Shown here piece by piece: positions 44,154 to 54,451 of a stretch of DNA of 64,000 bases; positions within the stretch are counted from its first letter, which is position 1, and the number at the start of each line of letters is the position of its first letter. Under the pieces are notes generated by a model. That model did no database searches. It saw only the letters and a list, made by a program, of their open reading frames with translations, and was not told where the DNA came from. The position numbers were made by a program, and so were the translations under genes. This DNA is from Pseudo-nitzschia pungens (Eukaryota > Bacillariophyta > Bacillariophyceae > Bacillariales > Bacillariaceae): NCBI GenBank assembly GCA_037355855.1, contig CM074764.1, forward strand, positions 3,472,001 to 3,536,000, written 5' to 3'.

Positions 44154-46244
44154 TCAACCTTGATCATCAGTTCTTGCATTTAATCCAAATCGATCGATTG
44201 TTTTCTCATATTCTTGTTTATATTTCTCCAGGTCCTCCTCTCGTATGCCCAGAACCAAATTACGAAACTTACGAAACAGTCCTCCCTGTAGTGGTTTGGT
44301 AAAGTAATCTGCAATCATTTCTTTGGTTGGGCAGTGTCGTACCGCAATTTCCTTCCGCTTGATCTTGTCAGTGATAAAGAAGTAGCGTATGTTAATGTGC
44401 TTGGATCCCTTTCCACATGACATTCGTCCATTGTTTTGGAGTAATATGGCGGCCTCGTTGTCTTGATATAGGATATCCTCACTACTATTGCCACCTTGGG
44501 CGACTCGAAAATATCTGAACCAAACATGTTTCGGCAGTTTCTCACCAACAGCTACGATCTCGGTTTCGGTTGAACTTACTGTATTTAATTTGGTCTTTGT
44601 GGATGAGGCATATAATGTTCCACCGCCCCCGGTTACCATTACACCTACATGTCCACGCATGTCTGCGTGTACAGCATGTGCTCCATCGATATAGAGGGAG
44701 ATCTCCTTCCCGTTGTATCGAAGGATAAGTGGCATATACTTTGTTTCCTGCAGGTACCTCATTAGGTGTCCTAGTTTCTTGTAATCATGCTCGTCCGGGT
44801 CCCGAACACGTGTTGATAGGAATGCGACTGATGTTTGTAAATCGGGTCGCCCCCTCTTGCCAAGGTACAGTGCTCTCGCTGTCATTGTATGGAAATAGTC
44901 CTTCGTCGCTGCATCAAGCAATTTTGTGCCTTCTGATGTGTGAAATAAATGATCTGGAGCAGCCGTGGCGCGGCCGCCAATCATGTCGGCCCTCAAGTCA
45001 ATAATCATCTTCTGGATATAGTCATACATTGTTATCTTCACCTCCTTAGGAGTGGTGAAATCAATTGTCATTCCCAGATACTCATGGATCTTTCCTCTAG
45101 TCACTGTCATCGGATCGGTCTTCCCATAAATTCCGCGCAGCCTTTCGATGATATTGTTGACCTCGTCTGGATCCACATGACTGATCTTCATGTCGTCTAC
45201 ATGGAACGCCACAGTCATCTGCGTTCCATTGATCTGCTTATTCCAAACGCAATGGTCATATGGATTCATTGTGAACCCCCAATCTGTCAGATGTCCTATT
45301 AGTTTCTTGTAGGAGAGAAGTGCAGCATTCAATGTTCCATAGATGGCCTTGCTGCACTTCACGAATATTACTGGCCGTCCGCGAATGGTTTGCATGTGTT
45401 TTGCCCACCTGTCTGCGTCCAATTGGACCAAAGCTGTCGCCAATTCTCCATCTACCCGTAGTATCAATCGTCCTTCCATTGGCGTTTGTAGAAAATGGCC
45501 GGGCAAATCCAGTGTTGCCACTTCGCGTCCCTCATGGGCGTCCATCATCAGTAAATAAAATAATCCTTCAGTTGACACAGTTGGAGACTTCGTATCCTCC
45601 TTCTGCATCCATATTCGTTGCTTGCGTCCATCCGCACAGGCTCGTCCCTTTATCGATCCGTCTCTCTTCTCTGTTAAGAAAAGAAGGATTGGTAACGCCA
45701 GTTCCTTGTCCTTGTTTGTCAGTGTGGAGTATGGTATCTCCTCAAACACTTCTCTTGATAACATCTGTTTCATTTCCTTTGTAGTCGCAGCCTGTCCCTT
45801 GGCTCCGAATTTCTTCAGTCCGGCTTTGAGTCCATATTGTGTCATCAGATAATGGCTGACCTTATCGTAGCAGCGCTCTGATGCTTGACTGAGGAAGTTT
45901 AGTGCTCGATTGTAATTATATTGTTCAATCCCTGTCCGAACTATCTCGCATCCATTGAGTTCCTTACAGGGATTTTCCATCAGCACATGAATGAACGCGT
46001 CCTCAAAGCCACGGTAGACTGGTCTATTCGTATTCCGTTCGGATCGACGTATTTCGATGCTATCATCATCTGACACTTCAGTTTCCTCTTGATCCTCGGT
46101 CCCCTGAGTGTCTTCATCTTCATCTTCAGATCGTGTAAATTCAATCTGTTCATCCTGATTGTTGATGATGGCTTGTTCGTCGATCTCACTCGCGTTCGAG
46201 TGCACTCCTGTACTCGCAATGCTATTTTCCTCGTCGCTTGCCAC
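44154..46244 (-). CDS. Copia pol, C-terminal part: reverse transcriptase and RNase H
   Basis: 696 codons beginning at the insertion point (the apparent start MASDEEN is partly supplied by the gypsy duplication). An acidic linker leads into the copia-type RT (LPILLFLTEKRDGSIKGRACADGRKQ, VATLDLPGHFLQTPMEGR, AIYGTLNAALLSYKKL) with catalytic box FHVDDMKISHVD, the HVDD variant of diatom CoDi elements. RNase H follows (LYIDGAHAVHADMRGHVG, SSTETEIVAVGEKL, YQDNEAAILL) and then KHINIRYFFITDKI and MIADYFTKPLQG, the usual copia end. No stops or frameshifts, so this half is still intact. Confidence 0.9.
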   Translation of the reverse strand: MASDEENSIASTGVHSNASEIDEQAIINNQDEQIEFTRSEDEDEDTQGTEDQEETEVSDDDSIEIRRSERNTNRPVYRGFEDAFIHVLMENPCKELNGCEIVRTGIEQYNYNRALNFLSQASERCYDKVSHYLMTQYGLKAGLKKFGAKGQAATTKEMKQMLSREVFEEIPYSTLTNKDKELALPILLFLTEKRDGSIKGRACADGRKQRIWMQKEDTKSPTVSTEGLFYLLMMDAHEGREVATLDLPGHFLQTPMEGRLILRVDGELATALVQLDADRWAKHMQTIRGRPVIFVKCSKAIYGTLNAALLSYKKLIGHLTDWGFTMNPYDHCVWNKQINGTQMTVAFHVDDMKISHVDPDEVNNIIERLRGIYGKTDPMTVTRGKIHEYLGMTIDFTTPKEVKITMYDYIQKMIIDLRADMIGGRATAAPDHLFHTSEGTKLLDAATKDYFHTMTARALYLGKRGRPDLQTSVAFLSTRVRDPDEHDYKKLGHLMRYLQETKYMPLILRYNGKEISLYIDGAHAVHADMRGHVGVMVTGGGGTLYASSTKTKLNTVSSTETEIVAVGEKLPKHVWFRYFRVAQGGNSSEDILYQDNEAAILLQNNGRMSCGKGSKHINIRYFFITDKIKRKEIAVRHCPTKEMIADYFTKPLQGGLFRKFRNLVLGIREEDLEKYKQEYEKTIDRFGLNARTDDQG

Positions 46245-46503
46245 TGTTACGGTCTAGAGTAGAACTTCGGAGTAGTATGGAAATTGTGACTAATATTTTT
46301 AACTCTTAAGAGAGTGATTCGATTTTCGTGTGAACGTTTGAATATATACAAGCGCGCCGTGCTTATATTTGAATAACGGCGCACATGCATTGCTGGAGCG
46401 TCCGGCGTACAGTTTGAATATTTGTATTCAAACACCGGTCAGCTCGTATGTGGGATTCGGTTAATTATTTAATCGTGACTGCTAGCTACACTAGCCCGTC
46501 ACA
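46245..46503 (-). repeat. 3' LTR, 259 bp
   Basis: On the plus strand begins TGTTACGGTCTAGAG and ends CTAGCCCGTCACA. The minus-strand reading contains TTGTATATATTC, a possible TATA box. Confidence 0.9.
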
Positions 46504-46534
46504 TAGTGCCTCATGATTAGACGAAGCCTGCTTA

Positions 46535-47827
46535 CTAAGTTGACCAGTGAATAGCCGTTGATTCCGACTCCGGTTCCTTATAGGGGGTCAGCTTCCGGAT
46601 GTTCACTGTTTCCACTATTGAGGGGGCTTTCTGCAATTTAACTGTGCCATTCTCGTTGACTTGCTGGATCAAGAAGGGTCCAGTTTGTCTTGGCTGTAGC
46701 TTGTCCGGGTCCGGTTCTTGCATCCATACCTTATCGTTGGGTTGAAAGGTATGTTCCTTGCGCTTGGCATTGTCTCTGAGTAGAGCCTTATTAATCCCCT
46801 GCTGTCTTAGCTGTTGTAGTGCCATTAGATTGGAGGTTAAGGGCAAATCTATCAGCATGTCCCGATTGAATACTAGTGATCCAGGGGATGCCTGTAAGGC
46901 AGCATTAACAGCGCATCTGGAAGCATGCATGCAGGTGGACAGAGCATTGTCCATGAGCTGACTGGCTCTGGTATTTGCTTGTGGAGGGTTGACATGCACG
47001 AGGACTCGTAGGATATCCGCTACTGTATGATGGACGCGCTCGCATATGGCATTTGACTGGGGGTTCTTTACTGTTGTAGGAACTGAGTGAATTCCATACT
47101 GTTTGAGAGTAGTTTGGAATTCGGCTCCTAAGAACTCACCACCATTGTCATGGATACACTTGATAGGTCTTGGGTATCTTGATAGCCAGCAGTTTTTGAA
47201 TTGGTCTGATATATGCTGGGAGGACTTGTCTCTGATCCGGATAATTTCTAGGAGGTTAGTTACCGGATCAATGCAGGTTAGGGCTTTGAAGTTGTAGTTC
47301 TTGCCCTGCGCTGTTATTTTCCATGGGCCTATCAAATCCACATGCACCTCGTTGAATGGTGCTAGGGGGGCTTCTTTCGGTGGTAGCTTGCCATACTTAG
47401 ATTGCTGGTTCTTGTATTTGATGCAGTGGTCTGGGCATATGTAGGACTTGCATAGGCTGGTTAAGTTGTCAGCGTAGAAGCGGGCTGATATAGTTTGATG
47501 TAATCTGGTGGATCCACAATGACCCAACAGGAGGTGATACCATTTGATGGTATCATTGGTGAGGGATGCTGGGATGTAGATTCTCCAGCATTCGGGATTG
47601 GATTGGTTTGCGTAGCAGAGTATACTATTGCCTTCTAGTTCTTGGTAGAAGAAGGCTTTGGATTGAATCTTGAACTTGATGGTTGGATCCCTTTGTTGAT
47701 GGAGATAGATGTATTTCCAGCAGTCAACAGCAGCTTTAAATAATTTTGCTCCAACGCACCTCCTTTGGTGTAGTCTTTGGAGTTTCCGGGATTGCAATAG
47801 AGATTTTTTGCTGTACCGGTGGACCAA
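46535..47827 (-). CDS. Gypsy integrase of the RT-less element
   Basis: 430 codons; the clear integrase begins near residue 85. HHCC finger WYHLLLGHCGSTRLHQTI with CPDHC, core residues in VHVDLIGPW (D), CIHDNGGEFLGAEF (D) and NPQSNAICERVHH (E), then a GPFLIQQVNENGTVKL and NIRKLTPYKEP tail. The D-D-E set is complete. Upstream residues match the RNase H-integrase linker of the complete gypsy element nearby, so the deletion removed everything from protease to RNase H. Confidence 0.88.
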   Translation of the reverse strand: MVHRYSKKSLLQSRKLQRLHQRRCVGAKLFKAAVDCWKYIYLHQQRDPTIKFKIQSKAFFYQELEGNSILCYANQSNPECWRIYIPASLTNDTIKWYHLLLGHCGSTRLHQTISARFYADNLTSLCKSYICPDHCIKYKNQQSKYGKLPPKEAPLAPFNEVHVDLIGPWKITAQGKNYNFKALTCIDPVTNLLEIIRIRDKSSQHISDQFKNCWLSRYPRPIKCIHDNGGEFLGAEFQTTLKQYGIHSVPTTVKNPQSNAICERVHHTVADILRVLVHVNPPQANTRASQLMDNALSTCMHASRCAVNAALQASPGSLVFNRDMLIDLPLTSNLMALQQLRQQGINKALLRDNAKRKEHTFQPNDKVWMQEPDPDKLQPRQTGPFLIQQVNENGTVKLQKAPSIVETVNIRKLTPYKEPESESTAIHWST

Positions 47828-48126
47828 TTTCTTGTCAGGGACAAGGTTGGTCCTTTTGTTGCTGCTGCTGTCCTATTTCGATCGATCGCGTTGATCGATG
47901 CTGATGCGTCTGTTGTACCCTTGGATCGATTTGGATCCGCGTTCGATATATCCTGTAAGATGTTTTGAACGATTGTTTTTGCTGCGTTCGCAGGCTTTGT
48001 TGAGCTTTCAACAGGAATACTCCATCCTGTAGGTTCCTTCCCCTCTTTATCTGGGAGATCTCCTCCATGCGTCATCCCAGACAGCAGGGCTGTGCTGGCA
48101 TCCAGTTCCTGGGGAGCTGGAGGCAA
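47635..48126 (-). CDS. Linker ORF between gag and integrase
   Basis: 163 codons (MPPAPQELDASTALLSGM) rich in Ser, Thr and Asn, overlapping the integrase ORF in another frame. It has no recognised domain. It may be the residual pol leader at the deletion joint; translation is unproven. Confidence 0.3.
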   Translation of the reverse strand: MPPAPQELDASTALLSGMTHGGDLPDKEGKEPTGWSIPVESSTKPANAAKTIVQNILQDISNADPNRSKGTTDASASINAIDRNRTAAATKGPTLSLTRNWSTGTAKNLYCNPGNSKDYTKGGALEQNYLKLLLTAGNTSISINKGIQPSSSRFNPKPSSTKN

Positions 48127-48183
48127 GGTGATTGCTGGTTTTGTTGAAGCCCGGGGCTTCTTCGAAGGCTTGGAGCCTTGGAG

Positions 48184-49320
48184 TCAGGGGAGCCATACGA
48201 GTTCCCCATCGATACTTCTTTCGGTCCGGCCTCCATGAGCGGTGTGGTATGATTCCATGGCTGCTCTCATATGGGCTTGGAAGGCTTCATTGCTTCCGGA
48301 GACAAGGTGAGCTTGGGTGTGAAAGGTCTCAGCTTGTTTGGAGTGAGGAGGCTTGTTGTAGTTCTTGGAGTACTTGTTCTTCGAGCACTCCGACCAATCA
48401 TGGTTGTGACCGGGGATCCTACAAGGGTTGGATTTCTTCTTGTTGTTGTTGCCCTTGTGGTTATGCGAGTTGCGTTTGCGCGAGTTGCTGTTGTTATTGC
48501 TGTTGGAATTGTTCGAGCGCTTCTGCTGTTTGTTGTTATTTTTGTTGCTCTTTTTGTTGGCTTGGCGCTCGTGGCAGCTCATGTGATCGACGATGTGCTG
48601 TACTGTGGTGCCTTCTTGAATTCCACTGTGGATGATTCCATAGCTCTCTATCCATGAGGATGGGAAGGAGTGGAGGAGAATGGTGAGTTTCTCCACTCTT
48701 GAGAGGGGAGCGCTGCTCCCATCTAATTTCTGAGTATATTTCATGAGAATAAGGATCCGATCTGCGTGTTCTTTGCAGGTGACTGATGACGTCTTCCTGC
48801 ATTCGGGGCTTCTGAGATAAGCATGCATGATGTCTCTGGCGTCTCTGGCATTGCAGTAGAGCTTGGTGAAGTCAAGGAAGGCCTGTTCGTATCCTCCCAT
48901 CTCTTCTTGTTCGTATTGGTATTCTTCTGGATCCAGTGGGTCCTTTATCATGTCATTCCACTTGCTCTGCGCGTCTGTAGTGAGGCATCGGCTGAAGTGG
49001 GTTAGATATATCTCAGTGGGAAGTCTTAGGAGCTTGGCGGCGTTTCGAAAGGACTCCTCCACAAAGAGCAGTTCTTCGAGACCTCCTGTCTCCGTAAACA
49101 GAGGGACCTTCATGCTGTCGGTTCGATCATCGTCGACGTTGTACAGGGTGAAGAGCTTGGGCTTGGTTCGATCGAAGGAGCTCTTATAGGTGATGGGGGG
49201 ATCTCTGTAGATACCTGCCATGTTGCTTGTTGGAGATACAAGGTGCTTGTTTTGTTGAGGATAAGAGGGGTTTGGTTTGAATTCAGTACTGAGTTCTACT
49301 GTTTCTACTGTAAAGCACAA
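48184..49320 (-). CDS. Gypsy gag of the RT-less element
   Basis: 378 codons; the likely start is the internal Met of MAGIYRDPPITYKSSF (49218). Capsid-like helical region, then an Asn/Lys/Ser-rich basic stretch (NKKSNKNNNKQQKRSNN) and a zinc-finger-like CRIPGHNHDWSEC that parallels CPIHPGSNHNWGQC in the complete gypsy element. Intact, so the element could supply its own particles while borrowing RT. Confidence 0.85.
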   Translation of the reverse strand: MCFTVETVELSTEFKPNPSYPQQNKHLVSPTSNMAGIYRDPPITYKSSFDRTKPKLFTLYNVDDDRTDSMKVPLFTETGGLEELLFVEESFRNAAKLLRLPTEIYLTHFSRCLTTDAQSKWNDMIKDPLDPEEYQYEQEEMGGYEQAFLDFTKLYCNARDARDIMHAYLRSPECRKTSSVTCKEHADRILILMKYTQKLDGSSAPLSRVEKLTILLHSFPSSWIESYGIIHSGIQEGTTVQHIVDHMSCHERQANKKSNKNNNKQQKRSNNSNSNNNSNSRKRNSHNHKGNNNKKKSNPCRIPGHNHDWSECSKNKYSKNYNKPPHSKQAETFHTQAHLVSGSNEAFQAHMRAAMESYHTAHGGRTERSIDGELVWLP

Positions 49321-49333
49321 ACAGTAATTACTG

Positions 49334-49592
49334 TGTTACGGTCTAGAGTAGAACTTCGGAGTAGTATGGAAATTGTGACTAATATTTTTAACTCTTAAGA
49401 GAGTGATTCGATTTTCGTGTGAACGTTTGAATATATACAAGCGCGCCGTGCTTATATTTGAATAACGGCGCACATGCATTGCTGGAGCGTCCGGCGTACA
49501 GTTTGAATATTTGTATTCAAACACCGGTCAGCTCGTATGTGGGATTCGGTTAATTATTTAATCGTGACTGCTAGCTACACTAGCCCGTCACA
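49334..49592 (-). repeat. 5' LTR, 259 bp
   Basis: Same as the other LTR in my reading; followed by the GCCAC duplication. Confidence 0.9.
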
Positions 49593-52028
49593 GCCACTCC
49601 TGTGTTCTCGACATCTTTGGCGATGCTTGCCGTACTTGTCAGCGATTCCTCATCGCTCAGGTCATGGTCCTCATGGTCATTTTCGGCGACCTCGTTATCG
49701 CTTTCTTCGATAGTATCCAACTCATCGCCAAAAATCAATCTGTTGGGGCTCTGTTTCCCCATTGTTTCTACCTGTATGATCACTTCATCAGGCATTGGTA
49801 AGACTATGAAGTCTGATTTATCTCGTTCCACTCTCCTTCCTGATATAAGGCTCATGAAGGTCATCCCGCCTTGCATGTTATTCATTGGTCCCATTGCAAT
49901 CGCGCCGAATGTGCGTTCTTTCATTGTATTATCTGTTCCCCTCCGGATCTGTGCATATGCTCCGAATGGTACCTTACAATGGAGTTTGTAATCAAGTTTC
50001 TTTCCTGTGATGATGGTCATAGGAGAGAGGATTTTGGAGACCCCCTGCTCCCATGGAATTCCATTCAGATAGAATAGCACTCCTGTAATTAATCCAATTA
50101 CCATTCGACCGGGGATTCTCGTGAACGGAGTATTGCTCAATGCGCTCCGGGCCCTCTCTTTGATGACTCGTATATATCGCTCCACCTCAGGTACATGCTC
50201 ATCGTGGGCAGCAATGTTCATTAGTATTTCCAGTTCGGCCACTTCATTGTCGAGACATTCAAACTGCTTGTCAGCCAAGATCAGTCCAATCTTGAAGCCT
50301 CTCTTCTTATAGAACTTGTCGAGATTAACCAGAACGTTGTACATCGATTCCTCGGTCATATTTGGTAGTGGAGTCGCTGTCCCATAGTGGATGTGCTTGG
50401 AGATTGTTACGAGGAATGGTATTCCATTAACATGCATAATATCCAGCGAGAGGATGATATCATGGTAATGATCCATGATTTGTCTTGGGACCGGGGTCAG
50501 GCGCACTTCAACTTCCTTTCGTTTCTGTCGAGCTGTCTTCCCTTGGAGACCTGACACGCTTGGGCCAAGGATTGCTTTAGTGATGTTAATATCTCTTGGG
50601 GTAAAAGGATTGTTGAGTAGGGATCCATATTTGGCAACTCTCATCATGTCTTTATCACCCCAATTGGTGACATCTTGTAGTGATCGCACCTGGTGTGCTC
50701 GGTCATTATCCCTTTTCGAATATTTCGCTTTGTTCCCTCTTATCGTAGTTACGGCGATCTGTTCTACATCCATTTCGGCGAATGATGTGGCAGCGCGGAT
50801 GGCGTCAGTGCTGTCCCAATAGTAAAGTCCCTTGTCTGAGGGAACGAATTTTCGCGTCTCCCCATTCTTGTTGGTTACATTAAAGGCATCTTCGATTGCA
50901 TTGTTGTATTCCACACAATATCCGGGCATGTTGGTCACAATGTGGAATGATAGGATGTTGGCTATGCCGTCGGGGTAATAATAAACTTCCCCAAATCCTG
51001 GTAGGTCTCCGACCATCGAGATAACTGCTTTTCCGGCATTCGTGTATAGGTGCAATGTCTTATTGGCTTTCCGGATGTTTTGGAGAAATCTTCGGTTGTA
51101 GAATACATTCACACTGGAGCAGTTATCGATGAGTATCCATTTTGGATTGAGTCGGTGTTTGCACTGATTGAATGCGTGTCGGTTCTTTCCGCGTAAGTCC
51201 TCAACTAGGACCTTATGATCCGGCTCCTCACTCATGTAAAAACCTATTCCGTAGTCGTCTCCCTCTAGTTCCAATTCCCAATCATTCGATTCGGAAGGTT
51301 CTTCTGGCTCGTTGGTAACTATTCCTTGTATGTGTTGTTCACCATCGTCGACATCCTCCCCTTCTTCTTGTAGCCTTCTTCTTTCGGCTCTCGTTGGTCC
51401 TCCATTTTCCTTTGTTTTGTGTGGACAGTCATATGCCATACATTCATTCTTTCTTCCACAGTTATAACAATAATATTCTTCTTTTTGTTTTCGTTTGGAG
51501 GATGGGTCTTCAGTGGTATCACTATCGACCAGGAATTGGTGTCCGGTGAATCTGTTTTTATTGTAGTTATTTCCTGTTCGAATTTGGTACAATCTTGGAT
51601 TAAACTTGTAGTCCTCAAGTTGGGTATGTGCTGCAGTGATTGTCTTTGGGTATTCGTCTCTGCCTTTTGCGATTGCGTTATGGCACTCTTGTTTGTATAC
51701 AGCATACTTGTTTTCATTTGAATTCATAAAAAATATAATAGCAAGCGCCCTGTCTCTGGCATGTTCGATTGCCTCAATCGGGATGTCTCCCCCCGTTTCA
51801 ACGTCGCTCGCTTCTTCCACTTTGGGTGTTTGGTCTTTGTCGTCTTTCGTTTTACTCTCTGTCTTAACCTTTGTTATGCTTGGTTTGGGTGTCTTGGGTA
51901 TCATCATGTTAAGTTCTTCCATTGCGTCTTCGATATCTTCATTCTCGTAGAACACTGCGCCATTCTTTTCAGCGACGTTGACTAGCGCTTCAAACTTTTC
52001 AAGGTATTCTCCCAGGACCTTCCGGAAC
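49593..52028 (-). CDS. Copia gag end, protease and integrase
   Basis: About 810 codons from FRKVLGEYLEKFEAL to KDVENTGVA. Contains a zinc knuckle CYNCGRKNECMAYDCP, the CoDi protease box KWILIDNCSSVNVFYNRRFL (Asp-Asn-Cys where most retropepsins have D-S/T-G), a GAG-pre-integrase zinc region, and integrase D-D-E residues in LSLDIMHVNGIPFLV, LILADKQFECL and HVPEVERYIRVIKER. An acidic region ends it. Reading continues into the RT half across the gypsy insertion. Relative to the upstream gag ORF this frame is +1. Confidence 0.88.
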
Positions 52029-52124
52029 AAAGATAGTTTTCGATGCGCAGACCGTGCGATTTTTTATTGCAGTTAGTCATTTTGAGGGTATCCCCTTAAA
52101 TTTATTATCGCCCCCAAAGAAACT

Positions 52125-52375
52125 CGCATTTTTTGGGATCGAAAAAAGTGCGGATTTTTATGGTAAAAAAAAACTCGCATTTTTGCTCTAGAAAAAAAAC
52201 ACGTATATACAGCAATAAATGCGAGTTTTCAGCAGAAAAATGCGAGTTTTCAGCAGAAAAATGCGAGTTTTCATTAAAAAATGCGAGTTTTCATTAAAAA
52301 ATGCGAGTTTTCTTTAAAAAATGCGAGTTTTCTTAAAAAAATGCGAGTTTTCTTTGGAAAAATGAGTGTTTTCAA
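52125..52375 (+). repeat. AATGCGAGTTTTC tandem repeats
   Basis: About nine AAAAATGCGAGTTTTC units of 20-24 bp with variable spacers (AGCAGA, ATTAAA, TTTAAA). Inverted copies (AACTCGCATTTTT) lie just upstream at 52120-52190 and again at 53285-53430, giving the element a foldback character. Confidence 0.75.
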
Positions 52376-52544
52376 CAAAAATTTCAACCAAAAACTCGTC
52401 GTTTTCGACTCCGTCGTTTTGCCTCTATTAATAACAAATTGACTCCCATTGCGCGCCTCTCTCAGCAAATCGACTCCCGCGTCGTTGCGCCTCTCTTAGC
52501 AAATCGTTGCGCCTCTATTAATTAACAAATCGACTCCGTCGTTG

Positions 52545-53190
52545 CGTCGACAACACGGGGGGGGACAGCAAGCAGCAGCAAGCAGCAACGCGTCAATAAT
52601 ACAGGGGGGACAGCAAACAGCAAGCAGCAAGCAACGCGTCGATAATACAGGGGGGACAGCAAGCAGCAACAAGCAGCAACGCGTCGATAATACAGGGGGG
52701 ACAGCAAGCAGCAACACGTCAATAATACAGGGGGGACAGCAAGCAGCAACGTGTCTATAATACAGGGGACAGCAACGCGTTGATATACGGCGAACAACAA
52801 CGCGTTGATAATACAGGGGACAGCAACGCGTTGATATACGGCGAACAACAACGCGTCGATAATACAGGGGGGACAGCAAACAGCAACGCGTCGATAATAC
52901 AGGGGGGACAGCAAGCAGCAAGCAACGCGTCGATAATACAGGGGACAGCAACACGTTGATATACGGCAAACAACAATGCGTCGATAATACAGGGGGGACA
53001 GCAAGCAGCAGCAAGCAGCAACGCGTCGATAATACAGGCGGGACAGCAAGCAGCAAGCAGCAGCAACGCGTCGATAATACACGGGGGGGGGGACAGCAAG
53101 CAGCAAGCAGCAGCAACGCGTCGATAATACAGGGAGGGACAGCAAGCAGCAGCAACGCGTCGATAATATAGGGGGGGGGGCAGCAAGCAT
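52545..53190 (+). repeat. CGCGTCGATAATACAGGGG array, about 17 units
   Basis: About seventeen units of 25-50 bp with core CGCGTCGATAATACAGGGG, GACAGCAA and a variable number of GCAGCAA. A variant CGCGTTGATATACGGCGAAC appears three times. The antisense Cys/Leu/Pro-rich ORFs over it result from the repeat and are not genes. Confidence 0.85.
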
Positions 53191-53503
53191 AATTTTAATT
53201 AAGGACCTCTCTTAGCAAATCGACTCCCGCATCGTTGCGCCTCTCTTAGCAAATGGACTCCCCGTCGAAAAAAATTTTTGCAAAGAAAACTCGCACTTTT
53301 TTTGTCCGTTGAACCAAACTCGCATTTAATGCGAGTTGAAAAAGAACGTGTTTTTTAGTCCCGTGAAAACTTGCACTTTTTGGTCTCGAAAAAAGTGAAA
53401 GAAAAAAGTGCGAGTTTATCCCCCCAAATTGTGTTCCAAAAGGGGGATGTGAGTTGACAAGTTTGACTCAAAAAATTGCGCGATTCGCGCGAAAATATTT
53501 ACA

Positions 53504-54191
53504 GTTCCGGAAGGTCCAGATTCATATCATCGGTCTGCCGTAGGTTATATACTTTTTTCTTGGATAGAAATCTTTGCACCCTTCTATTGCGTGATGAGTC
53601 TCCTTGCTCACATACTGTTTCAATAATCGATAGTAGGTCAATTACTGATTTGTTGAGCCGTGCGTTCTCGTACTCCGGGACGGCCTTCATCTTGTTCTGC
53701 ATGATAGGATCACACTGTCCCCAAAGGACTGCATATAGTTTGGATAGGTTCTTCTTTGTCTTGATTACCAGGTCTTTGTATGATTTCCGATCTGTCTTGT
53801 AATCATCTCTTGCAAATTCTCTCTGGATATCATCCATCGTCGCGAGTTCAAGTGTAGTTGGTGGTGTTGGTTCATCCATTGTGATAATGGTAAGTTTTCT
53901 TTGTTCCAGGCTTGTTTCCTCATCCCCACCATATGTCCTTGAAGCATAGTTGATGAATTCTTGTCTTGCTTTAATCCATTTCTTATCATGGAGTTGATGG
54001 TAGATAAAAACATGATCCTTTAGTGCGGCAGTCTTGCCTTTGAATCCTGTGGTTGTAGTTCCCACTGTCTTACTCTTCTTCTTCAGAGTCTTCTTTCTTG
54101 TTTTGCTCGATTCGTCATCATCGTCGGTCTCTTGTGCGACCTTTGTGTCGTCCTCTTTCTCGTCTGTTGCCATGGTCTCTTTGTCAACCAT
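53504..54191 (-). CDS. Copia gag, N-terminal part
   Basis: Begins MVDKETMATDEKEDDTK, with Lys-rich KTRKKTLKKKSKTVG, then the CoDi gag core (GKTAALKDHVFIYHQLHDKKWIKARQEFINYA, YAVLWGQCDPIMQNKMKAVPEYE, VIDLLSIIETVCEQ) and ends DDMNLDLPE at the transposon insertion. Without the insertion the frame would continue a few codons (GPGRIP, then TGA) while the rest lies in the +1 frame, so translation of the remainder would need a +1 shift or an indel has occurred. Confidence 0.8.
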
Positions 54192-54229
54192 CCAACAGTA
54201 TTGGTTATTTCCCCCTTTTTAATTTAATA

Positions 54230-54446
54230 TCTTGTAAATTTCACGTAAACAAGCCTACAATTCTTTGTAACATAAAATCCGATGTACTAATTGTATTAAA
54301 TTAAAAAGTGAATGGTTGGTATGCATGCCAAATTGATGACAATTTCCATCAATCATAATTTTGGCCATCAATTGTATTTTTGTCATTCTTGTTTGTTCTT
54401 TGGATATTCTCGATCATTTTGACCCTATCCCTAATATTTTCCAACA
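54230..54446 (-). repeat. 5' LTR of the copia element, 217 bp
   Basis: Same as the left LTR; outer end is followed by the GTATT duplication. Confidence 0.88.
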
Positions 54447-54451
54447 GTATT

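Larger units (their letters stand above)
46245..49592 (-). mobile_element. RT-less gypsy-type element
   Basis: 3,348 bp with identical 259-bp LTRs in my reading and a perfect 5-bp duplication GCCAC (46240-46244 and 49593-49597). It carries gag and integrase only; no protease Asp triad, RT YxDD or RNase H is found between. It sits inside the copia polyprotein gene. Collapsing the duplication rejoins TGV-A-SDEENSIAS in frame, so it entered an intact copia copy. Confidence 0.9.
52029..53503. mobile_element. Non-autonomous DNA transposon carrying satellites
   Basis: 1,475 bp inserted in the copia gag, flanked by an 8-bp duplication TTCCGGAA (52021-52028 and 53504-53511, itself a palindrome). The ends are imperfect inverted repeats over about 50 bp: both have TTTTCG followed by a CGC-rich core and CGATTTTTT/CGCAATTTTTT. 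No transposase. The interior is two repeat families and short GACTCCCG and TTGCGCCTCTCTTAGCAAAT direct repeats on each side. Confidence 0.75.
43924..54446 (-). mobile_element. Full-length CoDi-type copia retrotransposon with two nested insertions
   Basis: Identical 217-bp LTRs in my reading and a 5-bp duplication GTATT (43919-43923 and 54447-54451). On the minus strand: LTR, gag N-terminus, [DNA transposon 52029-53503], gag end, protease and integrase, [gypsy 46245-49592], RT and RNase H, LTR. LTR outer ends are TGTTGG and ACAAGA, so the second end is not a perfect CA. Removing both insertions leaves about 5.7 kb. Confidence 0.9.

Noticed and set aside
52496..53190. Cys/Leu/Pro-rich ORFs of 143-222 codons
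   Set aside because: Translation of a tandem repeat whose units vary in length; all three minus frames are open, so there is no coding signal.
52545..53190. CRISPR-like array
   Set aside because: Units are contiguous, spacers are not unique and the setting is a eukaryotic transposon.
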